Position numbers and translations under genes: made by a program
In this document: positions 7,850 through 16,882 of the stretch, one piece after another
How the letters are laid out: each line of letters starts with the position of its first letter
Numbering within the stretch: the first letter of the stretch is position 1
The notes under the pieces: model-generated
The model's input: the letters and a program-made list of their open reading frames with translations, nothing else
Told to the model about the DNA's origin: nothing
Database searches by the model: none
NCBI GenBank assembly: GCA_964645005.1
Contig: CAZXYS010000002.1
Coordinates: forward strand, 1 to 64,000
DNA: 64,000 nt
Origin: CAZXYS01 sp964645005
Lineage (GTDB): Bacteria; Bacteroidota; Ignavibacteria; Kapaibacteriales; UBA2268
Reading direction: 5' to 3'

Positions 7850-9346
7850 TTGATAAAGAAAATACTTATTGCGAATAGGAGCGAGATTGCGTGCAGGATT
7901 ATTCGTGCCTGCCAGGAGATGGATATCGAGTCGGTGGCGGTCTATTCGGAAGTAGACAGCGGAGCGCTGCATGTGCAACTGGCTGATGAAGCGGTCTGCG
8001 TAGGTCCGCCGCCGGCGAATGAGTCGTACCTCAATATGGATGCGCTCATTCAAGCGGCGAAGGATGCCGGCTGCGACGCCATCCATCCGGGATATGGCTT
8101 TCTCTCGGAAAATAGTGAGTTTAATCAGAAGGTGCGCGATGCAGGGCTTATTTTTATCGGTTCTCAGCCGGAACCTATGAGATTACTCGGTTCGAAGGTG
8201 CAGTCACGGCAGACGATGATTGCCGCCGATGTGCCGGTTATTCCCGGTATGAAAGGTGCTTCGAAAGATATCGATGAATATGTGAAAACGGCAAAAGAGA
8301 TGGGCTTTCCCGTGCTTATCAAGGCTTCTGCGGGCGGCGGCGGTAAAGGTATGCGCGTCGTCGAAAAGGAAGCCGATCTGAAGGATGCCGTTGAAGGCGC
8401 TATGCGGGAGTCGAAGTCGGCGTTCGGCAGTGAGGAAGTGTTTCTCGAGAAATATATCGAGCAGCCGCGTCATGTGGAATTCCAGATTGCCGCCGATCAC
8501 CACGGCAACGCTGTTTACCTCTTTGAAAGGGAATGCTCTATACAGCGGCGGCACCAGAAGATAATCGAGGAGACCCCCTCGCCGGTGATGGATCCCGATC
8601 TCCGGGAAAAGATGGGTGAAACTGCTGTGAGAGTCGTGAAAGCAGCGAAATATGACAGCGTCGGAACTGTCGAATTCCTCGTCGATAAGGATAAGAATTT
8701 TTATTTTCTGGAAGTGAATACGAGGATACAGGTGGAACATCCGATAACAGAGATGACTACCGGTGTCGATCTCGTCAAACTGCAAATTCAAATTGCAAAC
8801 GGCGATGAAATTCCGTTTAAACAGGAAGAGCTGTCGCAGCGGGGTCATGCGATAGAATGCAGGATATATGCGGAGGATTCGGATAACAATTTCATGCCTT
8901 CTTCCGGTAAGATTCTATATCTGAAGGAGCCCTTCGGTCCCGGTATTCGCTATGATTCGGGGATTTTTCAGGGCGCTGAAGTACCGGTATTCTACGATCC
9001 GATCATGGCTAAGTTGATTGTCTGGGGGCAGGATCGGGAAGAAGCGCGCAAGCGAATGATCCTCGCTTTGAAAGAAAATGTAATCCTCGGCGTGAAAACT
9101 TCGATTAGATTCATGCTGGATGTGCTGGCGCATCCCGAATTTATTGCGGGCAGGACTTATACGAATTTCATCCCGCAGAATATGCAAAATGAGCAGGTCG
9201 AGCCGATAGACAATCCCGATTTTCTGAATGCGGCTCTGTCGGCTGCTTCAGCTTACGAGAAAAAGAAGAAGCGGGCGATAGTGACGGGCAACGGCGAAGC
9301 TGAAATGCCCACTCCGTGGATGACTATTGGCGAGTGGGAGATATAA
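7850..9346 (+). CDS. accC: Biotin carboxylase subunit of an acyl-CoA carboxylase
   Basis: A 498-residue ATP-grasp biotin carboxylase starting with TTG. It has the N-terminal ANRSEIACRI motif, the glycine-rich ATP loop AGGGGKGM (161-168), ERECSIQRRHQK (227-238) and EVNTRIQVEHPITE. It carboxylates the biotin on a carrier protein using ATP and bicarbonate. No biotinyl domain is fused; the carrier is the next gene. A methylcrotonyl-CoA carboxylase beta subunit (23606-25213) and a methylglutaconyl-CoA hydratase lie in the same window, so its most likely partner is the leucine-degrading carboxylase. Service to acetyl- or propionyl-CoA carboxylase cannot be excluded. The C-terminal tail of about 40 residues is charged and variable. 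Confidence 0.93.
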   Translation: MIKKILIANRSEIACRIIRACQEMDIESVAVYSEVDSGALHVQLADEAVCVGPPPANESYLNMDALIQAAKDAGCDAIHPGYGFLSENSEFNQKVRDAGLIFIGSQPEPMRLLGSKVQSRQTMIAADVPVIPGMKGASKDIDEYVKTAKEMGFPVLIKASAGGGGKGMRVVEKEADLKDAVEGAMRESKSAFGSEEVFLEKYIEQPRHVEFQIAADHHGNAVYLFERECSIQRRHQKIIEETPSPVMDPDLREKMGETAVRVVKAAKYDSVGTVEFLVDKDKNFYFLEVNTRIQVEHPITEMTTGVDLVKLQIQIANGDEIPFKQEELSQRGHAIECRIYAEDSDNNFMPSSGKILYLKEPFGPGIRYDSGIFQGAEVPVFYDPIMAKLIVWGQDREEARKRMILALKENVILGVKTSIRFMLDVLAHPEFIAGRTYTNFIPQNMQNEQVEPIDNPDFLNAALSAASAYEKKKKRAIVTGNGEAEMPTPWMTIGEWEI

Positions 9347-9379
9347 ATTTAAAATTTTGAATATAATCAGAGATGACCA

Positions 9380-9877
9380 ATGGATGTAAAATATAGAAAT
9401 ACTAAATTTAATGTCGAGCCGGAATTTAATGAAGAGATTTTTAACTCCATGATTAACGGTGATAAAGTGACGGTCAATGGCAGGAAGCGCGATGAGAACG
9501 TCTTCGAAGTGTATTTGAACGGAAAGAAAAGAAATATTTATGTCGCCGACGACGATAAACGTTTCTATGTTTCTGTGGAAGGCAGGGAATATACTTTCGA
9601 TAAGCTGGAAGAGGAAGAAGCGAAGTTCGAAAGTGCTGCTGCCGATACCGATAAGGAAGAGATAATGACGCCGATGCCCGGCAGCATCGTGAAAGTGCTG
9701 GTTGAAGAAGGGCAGAAAGTAGCCGAGGGCGACGCTCTTATCATTGTCGAGGCTATGAAAATGGAAACAACGCTTTATTCGTCAATGGATGGTATAGTGT
9801 CCGAAGTAAACGTAAAAGCAGGGGAGCAAGTCAGTTCGGACACAGTTCTGGTTTTAGTGAAGAAAGAAGAAACTTAA
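9380..9877 (+). CDS. Biotin carboxyl carrier protein (biotinyl-domain subunit)
   Basis: A 165-residue protein with a C-terminal biotin/lipoyl domain. The biotinylation motif EAMKMET has its acceptor lysine at residue 127, preceded by the typical MPGSIVKVLVEEGQKV strand. The N-terminal 90 residues form a small beta-rich domain seen in stand-alone carriers of methylcrotonyl- or propionyl-CoA carboxylases. It lies 33 bases after the biotin carboxylase and is presumably cotranscribed. It shuttles carboxybiotin between the biotin carboxylase and the carboxyltransferase encoded about 14 kb away. Confidence 0.92.
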   Translation: MDVKYRNTKFNVEPEFNEEIFNSMINGDKVTVNGRKRDENVFEVYLNGKKRNIYVADDDKRFYVSVEGREYTFDKLEEEEAKFESAAADTDKEEIMTPMPGSIVKVLVEEGQKVAEGDALIIVEAMKMETTLYSSMDGIVSEVNVKAGEQVSSDTVLVLVKKEET

Positions 9878-9909
9878 GTTCAGATTGTGAATAACACCGG
9901 TGATTATAT

Positions 9910-10539
9910 ATGGCGAAATTGTTCGTTTCCAACAAAGACGAATCCGTCAGGATGTTCGACAGTGATATCCTGGATTCGGTTTCGCGCATCCATTGGACGG
10001 TGCCTCTAATTATTTACGTTCCGGTTATTTTGATCTTTCTTGGTTTATCGATTTTTTCCTACGAAATGGCGGCTTTGAGTATAGCGCTGCTGTATATCTG
10101 CGGGATTTTTACGTGGACATTCGTCGAGTATATACTGCACAGATTCGCCTTCCACTATCAGCCGAAAACCGAGTGGGGGAAGAGATTCCACTTCATGTTC
10201 CACGGCGTACACCACGACTATCCCAATGATTCAAAGCGTCTGGTGATGGTGCCTTCGGTGAGTATTCCGCTGGCGGCGCTGTTTTACGGAATTTTCTGGC
10301 TTATACTAGGTACTGAGACTACCGCGCCTTTTTTTGCGGGATTCGTCTCTGGTTATCTAGCGTATGACATGATCCATTACGCCACGCACCATAATCCTGC
10401 AAAGAACAAACTATTCCTGAAAATTAAACATCACCACATGAAGCATCATTTCAAAGAGCCGGATAAAGGCTACGGCGTCTCACAACCGCTGTGGGACTAT
10501 GTTTTTGGGACGAATTATCCGAAGAAGTGGGAGAAGTAA
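9910..10539 (+). CDS. Fatty acid hydroxylase superfamily membrane protein (FA2H-like)
   Basis: A 209-residue integral membrane di-iron oxygenase. The histidine boxes are HRFAFH (77-82), HGVHHDYP (98-105), HYATHH (156-161) and HHHMKHHF (174-181), spaced as in eukaryotic fatty acid 2-hydroxylases (Scs7/FA2H). About four transmembrane segments lie around residues 30-50, 55-75, 115-135 and 140-155. The likely reaction is O2-dependent 2-hydroxylation of a lipid acyl chain, as in sphingolipid- or sulfonolipid-making Bacteroidota. The actual substrate is unknown. It follows the carrier protein by 32 bases and may be in the same operon. Oxygen use implies an aerobic or microaerobic host. Confidence 0.87.
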   Translation: MAKLFVSNKDESVRMFDSDILDSVSRIHWTVPLIIYVPVILIFLGLSIFSYEMAALSIALLYICGIFTWTFVEYILHRFAFHYQPKTEWGKRFHFMFHGVHHDYPNDSKRLVMVPSVSIPLAALFYGIFWLILGTETTAPFFAGFVSGYLAYDMIHYATHHNPAKNKLFLKIKHHHMKHHFKEPDKGYGVSQPLWDYVFGTNYPKKWEK

Positions 10540-10566
10540 GTTATTATAGATATGTTTTATAAGCGT

Positions 10567-10591
10567 CCCGGCAGTTGTTTCAACTGCCGGG
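10567..10591 (+). terminator. Strong hairpin after the hydroxylase gene
   Basis: An 11-bp perfect stem (CCCGGCAGTTG/CAACTGCCGGG) with a three-base loop, 27 bases after the stop codon. No U-tract follows, so it could be a factor-dependent terminator or an mRNA-stabilising hairpin. Confidence 0.55.
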
Positions 10592-10979
10592 AGGGAAGTC
10601 TTTAACAGAAATATACTTAATCAGAGCGGAGACATAATTGGAAATGGAAGATTCGATATATTCTTTTATTTTAAGGAGCTTACGAAAAGGTTAATTTTTC
10701 TCATTTTTAAAAATCCTTTTTTTACGTATTATACAAGTACTTATTAAAAAATTCGTAAGAAATTTCATTGCGTATAAAATGATTTAAGTGCAAGGCTTAA
10801 AAATATGCGATGATGAAAACTTGGTAGAATCTTTGTTTTGCTTATCCGTAATAATTAGGATTGATAGCTAACACACATTTAGCATATTTACAAGCTCCGA
10901 CACACAGGCTGAAGCATCAGCTTAAAAGAGATCAATATTAATGCTAATGCAATTGTTGGCAATTTTCTTCAAAATTTAC
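10592..10979. other. Gene-free spacer before the R-M island
   Basis: AT-rich sequence without a convincing reading frame on either strand. Only short hairpins such as GCTGAAGCATCAGC near 10910 are visible. It marks the change from core metabolic genes to the AT-rich R-M island. Confidence 0.5.
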
Positions 10980-11009
10980 TTGATAATAAATAATAGTTGG
11001 CTATATTTG
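10980..11009 (+). promoter_or_regulatory. Bacteroidota-type promoter for the XRE regulator
   Basis: TTG at 10980-10982, a 19-base spacer, and TATATTTG at 11002-11009. This matches the Bacteroidota consensus TTTG-N17-23-TAnnTTTG. The predicted start lies about 20 bases upstream of the regulator's ATG at 11036. Confidence 0.55.
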
Positions 11010-11035
11010 TCAAACAAGATTTTATCAAAATTAAT

Positions 11036-11360
11036 ATGAATAGTATTGAATTAAAAATACGAGAAGTAAGAGAAAATAAAGGAGAACCATTAAGAAAATT
11101 AGCTGCATACTTGGATGTAGACCAAGCTATGATGAATAAGATTGAAATAGGACACCGAAAAGCTATTAAGAAGCAAATAGAAAAATTGGCAAATTTTTTT
11201 TGAAGTGGACGAAAAATACCTGCTCATTGTTTGGTTAAGCGACCGAATTATTGACGAAATCCAAGAGGAGAACATTGCCAAAGAAGCATTGAAAGCAGCT
11301 GAAAAGAATCGATTACCTGAACAAGGCCAAACTGGTGAAATAGTAACAGAAAAACATTAA
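11036..11360 (+). pseudogene. XRE-family HTH regulator interrupted by a T8 frameshift
   Basis: From ATG 11036 the frame encodes a Cro/C1-type helix-turn-helix (KIREVRENKGEPLRKLAAYL, then DVDQAMMNKIEIGHRKAIKK) and stops at a TGA (11201-11203) inside a run of eight Ts at 11194-11201. Removing one T restores a frame that continues FFEVDEKYLLIVWLSDRI and on through 53 codons to a TAA at 11358-11360. That is the expected C-terminal part of XRE regulators found in front of R-M genes. The gene is thus intact except for one homopolymer base. This may be a sequencing error, a real null allele or a phase-variable switch. It ends 11 bases before the methyltransferase. Confidence 0.8.
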
Positions 11361-11370
11361 ATAAAGAACG

Positions 11371-13023
11371 ATGGATCAACAATTAACAATGTTCGAAACC
11401 AAACCTAAAAATTACCATGAGGCTGAATCCTATACCGGTATCTATGGAATGCATAAATATTGGTCTAAAAAACCATACAACATTATCCGCCGCTTCATAG
11501 AAATGTATTCCGATCCGAATGACATTGTCCTTGAACCGTTTTGTGGATCTGGTATTACAGTGGTGGAATCAATTATTACCAATAGAAAGACGATTGGAAT
11601 TGATATTAATCCCTTAGCAATATTCATTACAGAACAAGTACTCAAAAAGATTAATACGAATAAGTTGGCAAATGCTTTTGACGAATTAAAAAGAAATACA
11701 AAAGAGAAAATTGGCACTCTTTATCAAGTTCAAAGAAATGGCAACATATACAGAGGTACACATTTTTTATGGGAAGAAGGGAAATTAGCGGAAGTTTGGT
11801 TTCAAAACGCCAGTAAAAAAAAGGAGATAGACACACCTACGGAAAAGGATGTTCAAAGTGCTCAGAAAATATCATACAGTGATATTCCATACGATTTTCC
11901 CCAAAGTCATTTTTTTCATAACCCAAGAATAAATGCTTATGGAGATAAAAAGATATCCGACTTGTTTACACCAAGAAACCTTTACGCTCTATCATTGCTG
12001 TATAATGAAATTGAAAAAATTCAGGATGACGAAACAAGAGAAATGATGAAATTCTGCTTTACATCAGCTTTAGGGCAAACCAGTAAAATGGTATTTGTTG
12101 TAAAACGAAGGGGTAAAGTAAATGGCAAGCAACATAAAGTTGAAAGAAAAGAAGTCGGCAGTTGGGTAATAGGCTACTGGACACCTAAAGAGTATTTTGA
12201 AATTAATGTTTGGAACTGCTTTGAGAATAGGTTCCGGAAAATTCTAAAGGCTAAGCAATCACAAGAGCGAGCATCATACTCAGTAAATAAGACAAACAAC
12301 CTAACTGAATTAATCTTTGGTGATTGCAACCTCGCACTATTTCAGGAACCTACACAGAAAGTGCTGAATCGTATCCCGGATAATTCAATTGACTATGTAT
12401 TGACAGATCCTCCTCACGGTGATAGAATACCATATCTTGAACTTAGTATGATGTGGAATAGCTGGTTGAAAAAAGATGTGAACTATGATGATGAAATTGT
12501 AATCAGCAATGCGAAAGAACGGAAAAAGGATAAAAAGAACTATAACAGTCTAATGAATGAAGTTTATGCTGAATTATATCGGGTACTTAAGCCGGATAAA
12601 CATTTTTCATTGATGTTTAATAGTCTGGATGACGAAACGTGGGAAAATATCATCAATCACCTTAATTCTACAGGATTTGAATTAAAAGCAGTTGAAACCT
12701 TGGGCTATTCTGCTAATTCGGTTGTACAAGATAATCGAAAGGTCGGATTAAAAACTGATTTTGTGCTCACATTTCAAAAATCCACTCCAAGAGAAGCAAA
12801 CACAAAGATTATTACTGTAGCAGATGGAAAAGAAAAGATATTAAAAGAAATAACCAAGATAATATCTAAAGCTGGTGAAAGTGGAGTTGAAACATACCAG
12901 ATATTCAATTCTATGTTTGAAACATTTTTGAATAGAGACGAATTCTTTCGGTTATCTGAGATATTAAAACTATTGCAAGAAGAATTTGAAAACGTAAAAA
13001 ATAAATGGCATATCAAGAAATGA
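11371..13023 (+). CDS. Type II DNA methyltransferase (amino-methyltransferase)
   Basis: A 550-residue enzyme. The SAM-binding motif EPFCGSG is at 55-61, following HKYWSKKPYNIIRRF. The catalytic motif is DPPH (346-349, in LTDPPHGDRIPYLEL), where DPPY is more usual. The SAM motif precedes the catalytic motif by almost 290 residues, with a large putative target-recognition region between. The C-terminal 90 residues look like a winged-helix extension (KEITKIISKAGESGVETYQI). It presumably protects the host site against the endonuclease whose start lies inside its last codons (19-base overlap). Base specificity (N6-A or N4-C) cannot be decided by eye. Confidence 0.85.
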   Translation: MDQQLTMFETKPKNYHEAESYTGIYGMHKYWSKKPYNIIRRFIEMYSDPNDIVLEPFCGSGITVVESIITNRKTIGIDINPLAIFITEQVLKKINTNKLANAFDELKRNTKEKIGTLYQVQRNGNIYRGTHFLWEEGKLAEVWFQNASKKKEIDTPTEKDVQSAQKISYSDIPYDFPQSHFFHNPRINAYGDKKISDLFTPRNLYALSLLYNEIEKIQDDETREMMKFCFTSALGQTSKMVFVVKRRGKVNGKQHKVERKEVGSWVIGYWTPKEYFEINVWNCFENRFRKILKAKQSQERASYSVNKTNNLTELIFGDCNLALFQEPTQKVLNRIPDNSIDYVLTDPPHGDRIPYLELSMMWNSWLKKDVNYDDEIVISNAKERKKDKKNYNSLMNEVYAELYRVLKPDKHFSLMFNSLDDETWENIINHLNSTGFELKAVETLGYSANSVVQDNRKVGLKTDFVLTFQKSTPREANTKIITVADGKEKILKEITKIISKAGESGVETYQIFNSMFETFLNRDEFFRLSEILKLLQEEFENVKNKWHIKK

Positions 13024-14117
13024 AGCAAGCTTTTCAGCAGTTAAATAACTGTTACAGGAGTAACGATTTTGAGGGAATATTTACCAATGAGTTAGGAACG
13101 TATTTTCTTAAAATGCGATCCGTGTCTCGTGTTGCAATTTTGAGACGATTAGCAGAGCAAGCCGATATTGATGTTGATGAAATTAAAGGCAAAAAATTAT
13201 TTGAGTTCATGTTCTGCCAGAATATTGACCGGGATTTGCTGGATAACTTCATCAACGAACTGTATGAGGAAGAAAGGAATGAACGGTTTGAAAATGAAGA
13301 TGACCTCTATAAGCAATTGTACCGCCTTAGAGATTTCAATTGGGGTGGATTCTATCAGAATGCTGTCGAGCAAACGATAGTCAACAATTACATCAAGAAA
13401 ATTCAAAACTATGATGAACTGCTGGACAAAATAGAGAACGATATAAACCAACGGCTTAAGGGTTATATTCTTTGCTCTTGGTATAATCACTGGACAACCA
13501 TTCTGATTGAAGATATGTTTAAAGACCATTCGAGCATTCTTCCGGCAGTGGGATTGGTTAAAAAAGTTGACTTTTTCTGGAATGATTTCCCGTTCGATTT
13601 GAAAGTAACCTATTTTCCTGACGGCTTTATGAAAGACAAGAGGAAGGAAATGGACCTACGTCCTGAGTTGACAGAACTAAAACGAATGGCACGGTTATTA
13701 AATATTCCCATTGACAAAGAATTGAGCGAAAATGAACTATTCAATGTACTTTTAACACGACTAACAGAGCACACTTCCCAAAAAGCAGAAGAATTCGTTC
13801 AGGATTTTCATCAAACACGAAAAAACATCATCAATGAAACCATGGAAAACCCGGAAGAATTAATCCGGTGGTTTTATGAGAACCAGGGAACGAGAAGGTT
13901 TGATGCTGCCAATCGCTTGTTTGTCGTTTTAATTGACCGGAACAACATGGAGGAAAGCTGGAAACTGAAACGAAACAAAGAATTACTGGAAGGCAAGATC
14001 AATGAATATCTGGATAACAATCAAGACATCAATTTTGATGATCTGAAAATCAACTTTCATTGGGATGGAAATGATTTTGATACTTACGCTACGTGTTTAT
14101 TCATTATTAAGGAATAA
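13005..14117 (+). CDS. Probable type II restriction endonuclease, PD-(D/E)XK type
   Basis: A 370-residue protein overlapping the methyltransferase end by 19 bases, the typical position of a cognate endonuclease. Residues 187-204 carry a candidate nuclease core: D189 in a hydrophobic strand (KKVDFFW) followed by FDLKVTYF, with DLK at 198-200. This fits the D-x(8)-(D/E)xK arrangement. The remainder is mostly helical and charged, and no specific family was recognised. The call rests on the motif plus gene order. Recognition site and activity are unknown. Confidence 0.72.
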   Translation: MAYQEMKQAFQQLNNCYRSNDFEGIFTNELGTYFLKMRSVSRVAILRRLAEQADIDVDEIKGKKLFEFMFCQNIDRDLLDNFINELYEEERNERFENEDDLYKQLYRLRDFNWGGFYQNAVEQTIVNNYIKKIQNYDELLDKIENDINQRLKGYILCSWYNHWTTILIEDMFKDHSSILPAVGLVKKVDFFWNDFPFDLKVTYFPDGFMKDKRKEMDLRPELTELKRMARLLNIPIDKELSENELFNVLLTRLTEHTSQKAEEFVQDFHQTRKNIINETMENPEELIRWFYENQGTRRFDAANRLFVVLIDRNNMEESWKLKRNKELLEGKINEYLDNNQDINFDDLKINFHWDGNDFDTYATCLFIIKE

Positions 14118-14134
14118 TGTTTGTAAATGATTAA

Positions 14135-14946
14135 ATGGAAGAGCTAATCAATAAATTAGATAATTGGGCATTGTTTAAGCTATTTGGTGGCCTTGGAATT
14201 GTTCTTTCCGCAATTATTGTTTATCTTGGTAAAATCATCAATAAAAGAATAGTACATAAGTGGCAAGAAAAAAGCAATAAGGAACTCGCAGTATTAAGAG
14301 GCGCTATCAATAAAAACAATTCGATTATAACAACTCTTACACAACAGCACGGACAAAGTTTTCAAAAACTTATGGACAAGAGAATTGAAGCCACTGAAAT
14401 TTTTTGGGATGGCATTCTTCAGATGAAATCCACAATAACGGCAGTTATACATGTTAGTTACCAAATATTACTCGATGAAGAATTAAATATTGAAACTTTA
14501 AACAACACAAAAAGGGGATTTGGGCAGGAGATAAGCATAATATCTCGGGAAAATTTGCACTTGAATTAACAAACATATCCGAGAAAATAAATCGATATCG
14601 ACCCTTTATTTCAGAGCAACTGTGAATATTAATGTTTGCCTATCAGGGTTTTATTGGTCGGACAGTATACTTGCTCATAGACGGCTACCAGAAGAGCGCT
14701 ATAAAAGCTTGGAAACAAGATTAAGGCGTTATGCAAATAGTTTCTACAGTACTGACTGAAAAAGAGTTAGAATACATCTTGAATCTACGTGTTCATGCAT
14801 ATGATTCAATTTTACTATTATTGGGAAATAAGATATTGAGTGAATTAAAGCGGTTAATTTCGAGTGAAGACTTAACCATGAACAGTCTAACTGAGGTAGA
14901 AAAAATCAACAAAATTTTGAAACAGAGAAATAGCCAAAATAAATAA
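14135..14946 (+). pseudogene. Decayed membrane/coiled-coil protein gene next to the R-M system
   Basis: The first intact part (14135-14569) encodes one transmembrane helix (about residues 14-33, LFKLFGGLGIVLSAIIVYLG) and a coiled-coil-like stretch with KLMDKRIEATEIFWDGIL. The frame then shifts near 14545. The second frame continues ALELTNISEKINRYRPFISEQL, hits TGA at 14623-14625 where a Trp codon would fit, resumes with MFAYQGFIGRTVYLLIDGYQ, meets TAA at 14722-14724, and runs to 14946 with VSTVLTEKELEYILNLRV. One frameshift and two stops make it nonfunctional. Its place behind an endonuclease suggests a lost accessory defence gene, but the original function is unknown. Confidence 0.72.
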
Positions 14947-14994
14947 CTTAATACTATTGCCTCATAGGGCGCTTAGTCAGTTGAAACTACTGAC

Positions 14995-15240
14995 TGGATG
15001 GGGTAATATTACAACCCCCTTTGTCCCCCTTTTTTAAGCGGGAATTTATTAATTTGTTGTTTGCGTATTTTCAACTATTTTAATAGGTTTGTAAATTGTT
15101 TGCGGGTGTATTTTCCGTCGGTTGTATTAACTGATGGATCGGGGTTAATTGTTACAACCCCCTTTGTCTCCCTTTTTTAAGGGGAATAAAGATTTCTGCC
15201 CTGCTAAAGCAGGATATAAAGACATTCGCAGGAATGGCAA
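14995..15240. repeat. Dispersed intergenic repeat
   Basis: Contains two copies of the ACAACCCCCTTTGTC..TTAAG(C/G)GGG unit (near 15011 and 15155). It also has a GCGTATTTTCAACTATTTT block shared with 7585-7605, and a CCTGC..GCAGGAATG hairpin end near 15196-15237. It is the same mosaic family as in 7249-7799. Confidence 0.78.
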
Positions 15241-15305
15241 TCAGACAGCGGAAAAATTGAAAAATAAATAAGAATTATTAATATTAACTAAAGCAAGAGT
15301 CAGAT

Positions 15306-16547
15306 ATGAAAATTCATGAATACCAGTCGAAAGAACTTCTTAAAAGATTCGATGTTCCCACGCTTTTCGGTCAAGTGATCTTCAGTGCGGAAGATGCCGG
15401 CAAAGTTACATACGATGAATTTATGCAGAAAGGCATCGATACTATCGTGCTGAAAGCTCAAGTGCATGCCGGCGGCAGAGGTAAAGGCTACGTAAAAGAT
15501 TTCCATACTGGCGAGCAGCTTAAGGTCGATGGCAAGGATGTTCGCGGCGTTAATATTATCAAAGGTGGTAATATTGCCGATAAAGCTTACAAATATGCCA
15601 AAGCTATCCTTGGAAATAAGCTCGTCACTATCCAGACAGGCGAAGAAGGCAGCGTGGTGCACAGGCTGTTGATCGAGGAAGGCGTTTCCATTGCTAAGGA
15701 ATTTTATGCAGGTATAGTGCTCGACCGCGAAACAGGCATGAATACCGTGATGTGTTCGACCGAAGGCGGCGTCGAAATTGAAAAAGTTGCCGCCGAAACT
15801 CCGGAGAAAATCCTTAAGGAAAAGATCGACCCTGCAATTGGTTTTCAAGGATACCAGGCGAGGAAACTTGGCTTTGGACTCGGGCTCAAAGGCGAAGCTT
15901 TCAAGAATTTCCTTAAATTCATAGCGAAACTTGTTCATGCCTACGAAGAACTGGATTGCAGTCTGGCAGAGATAAATCCGCTGGTGATGACGACTTCCGG
16001 CGAGATGCTCGCCCTCGACGCAAAGATGAATTTCGACGATAATGCGCTTTATCGCCATCCCGACATCGTCGAGCTGCGCGATACTAATGAAGAAGCGCCG
16101 CTCGAGGTGGAAGCTTCGAAATATGACCTGAATTATATCAAGCTGGACGGCAATGTAGGCTGTATGGTGAACGGCGCAGGACTTGCTATGAGTACGATGG
16201 ACCTTATCCAGCTTTCTGGCGGCAATCCGGCAAATTTCCTCGATGTCGGCGGCGGCGCTAACGTGGAACGCATATCAAATGCCTTCCGTATTATGATGAG
16301 CGATCAGAATGTTAGAGCGGTGCTCATCAATATCTTCGGCGGTATCGTCCGCTGCGATAAAGTTGCCGACGGTATTGTGGAAGCGCTGAATACAGTCGAT
16401 GTTCAGATCCCGGTGATTGTGCGTCTGGACGGCACAAAAGCCAAAGAAGGCGCCGATACACTGAAGAAATCGGGTATGGAATTTAAAGTTGCCACTACCT
16501 TTGAAGAAGCTGCAAAAGGCGTTACCGAGGTGGTCGGTAAGAACTGA
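15306..16547 (+). CDS. sucC: Succinyl-CoA synthetase beta subunit
   Basis: 413 residues, slightly longer than the usual 388-400. It begins with the conserved MKIHEYQSKELLKRFDVP and has the ATP-grasp segments VLKAQVHAGGRGKGYVKDF and CSLAEINPLVMT. The CoA-ligase domain contains GNVGCMVNGAGLAMSTMD, DVGGGANVERI and INIFGGIVRCD. It forms succinate plus nucleoside triphosphate from succinyl-CoA in the TCA cycle together with SucD. The alpha-subunit gene is not in the window, so the subunits are unlinked here. The extra length comes from a small insertion around residues 75-105. Confidence 0.96.
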   Translation: MKIHEYQSKELLKRFDVPTLFGQVIFSAEDAGKVTYDEFMQKGIDTIVLKAQVHAGGRGKGYVKDFHTGEQLKVDGKDVRGVNIIKGGNIADKAYKYAKAILGNKLVTIQTGEEGSVVHRLLIEEGVSIAKEFYAGIVLDRETGMNTVMCSTEGGVEIEKVAAETPEKILKEKIDPAIGFQGYQARKLGFGLGLKGEAFKNFLKFIAKLVHAYEELDCSLAEINPLVMTTSGEMLALDAKMNFDDNALYRHPDIVELRDTNEEAPLEVEASKYDLNYIKLDGNVGCMVNGAGLAMSTMDLIQLSGGNPANFLDVGGGANVERISNAFRIMMSDQNVRAVLINIFGGIVRCDKVADGIVEALNTVDVQIPVIVRLDGTKAKEGADTLKKSGMEFKVATTFEEAAKGVTEVVGKN

Positions 16548-16579
16548 GAAAATTGGATTTATGGATAATTTATTAAGGG

Positions 16580-16613
16580 CGCCCGCTTTTCTCAGCGGGC
16601 GTTTTTATTTTTT
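16580..16613 (+). terminator. Intrinsic terminator of sucC
   Basis: An 8-bp GC-rich stem (CGCCCGCT/AGCGGGCG) followed by GTTTTTATTTTTT, about 30 bases after the sucC stop. Confidence 0.9.
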
Positions 16614-16882
16614 AGCTAAATTTTTAAAGAAAATTTGCAACCAAATCAACATTCATTTGTTAATATTAATAAAGATGTAACTTTTTGAGACTTTTTGTCT
16701 TCAAATGTGTCATTATAAATAGGGAGATTACGCTTTTGGTGGTATATTTCTCGAATTTACTTTAGCGCAGGAATTTTCCTGCTATTGAATACTGGTATAT
16801 TTTAAAATTTTGGAGATAGGTAAATTTCTCAACTATCAGCAAAAGATTTAAATAAATGTGCGTTAATCAATAGGATGTATCT

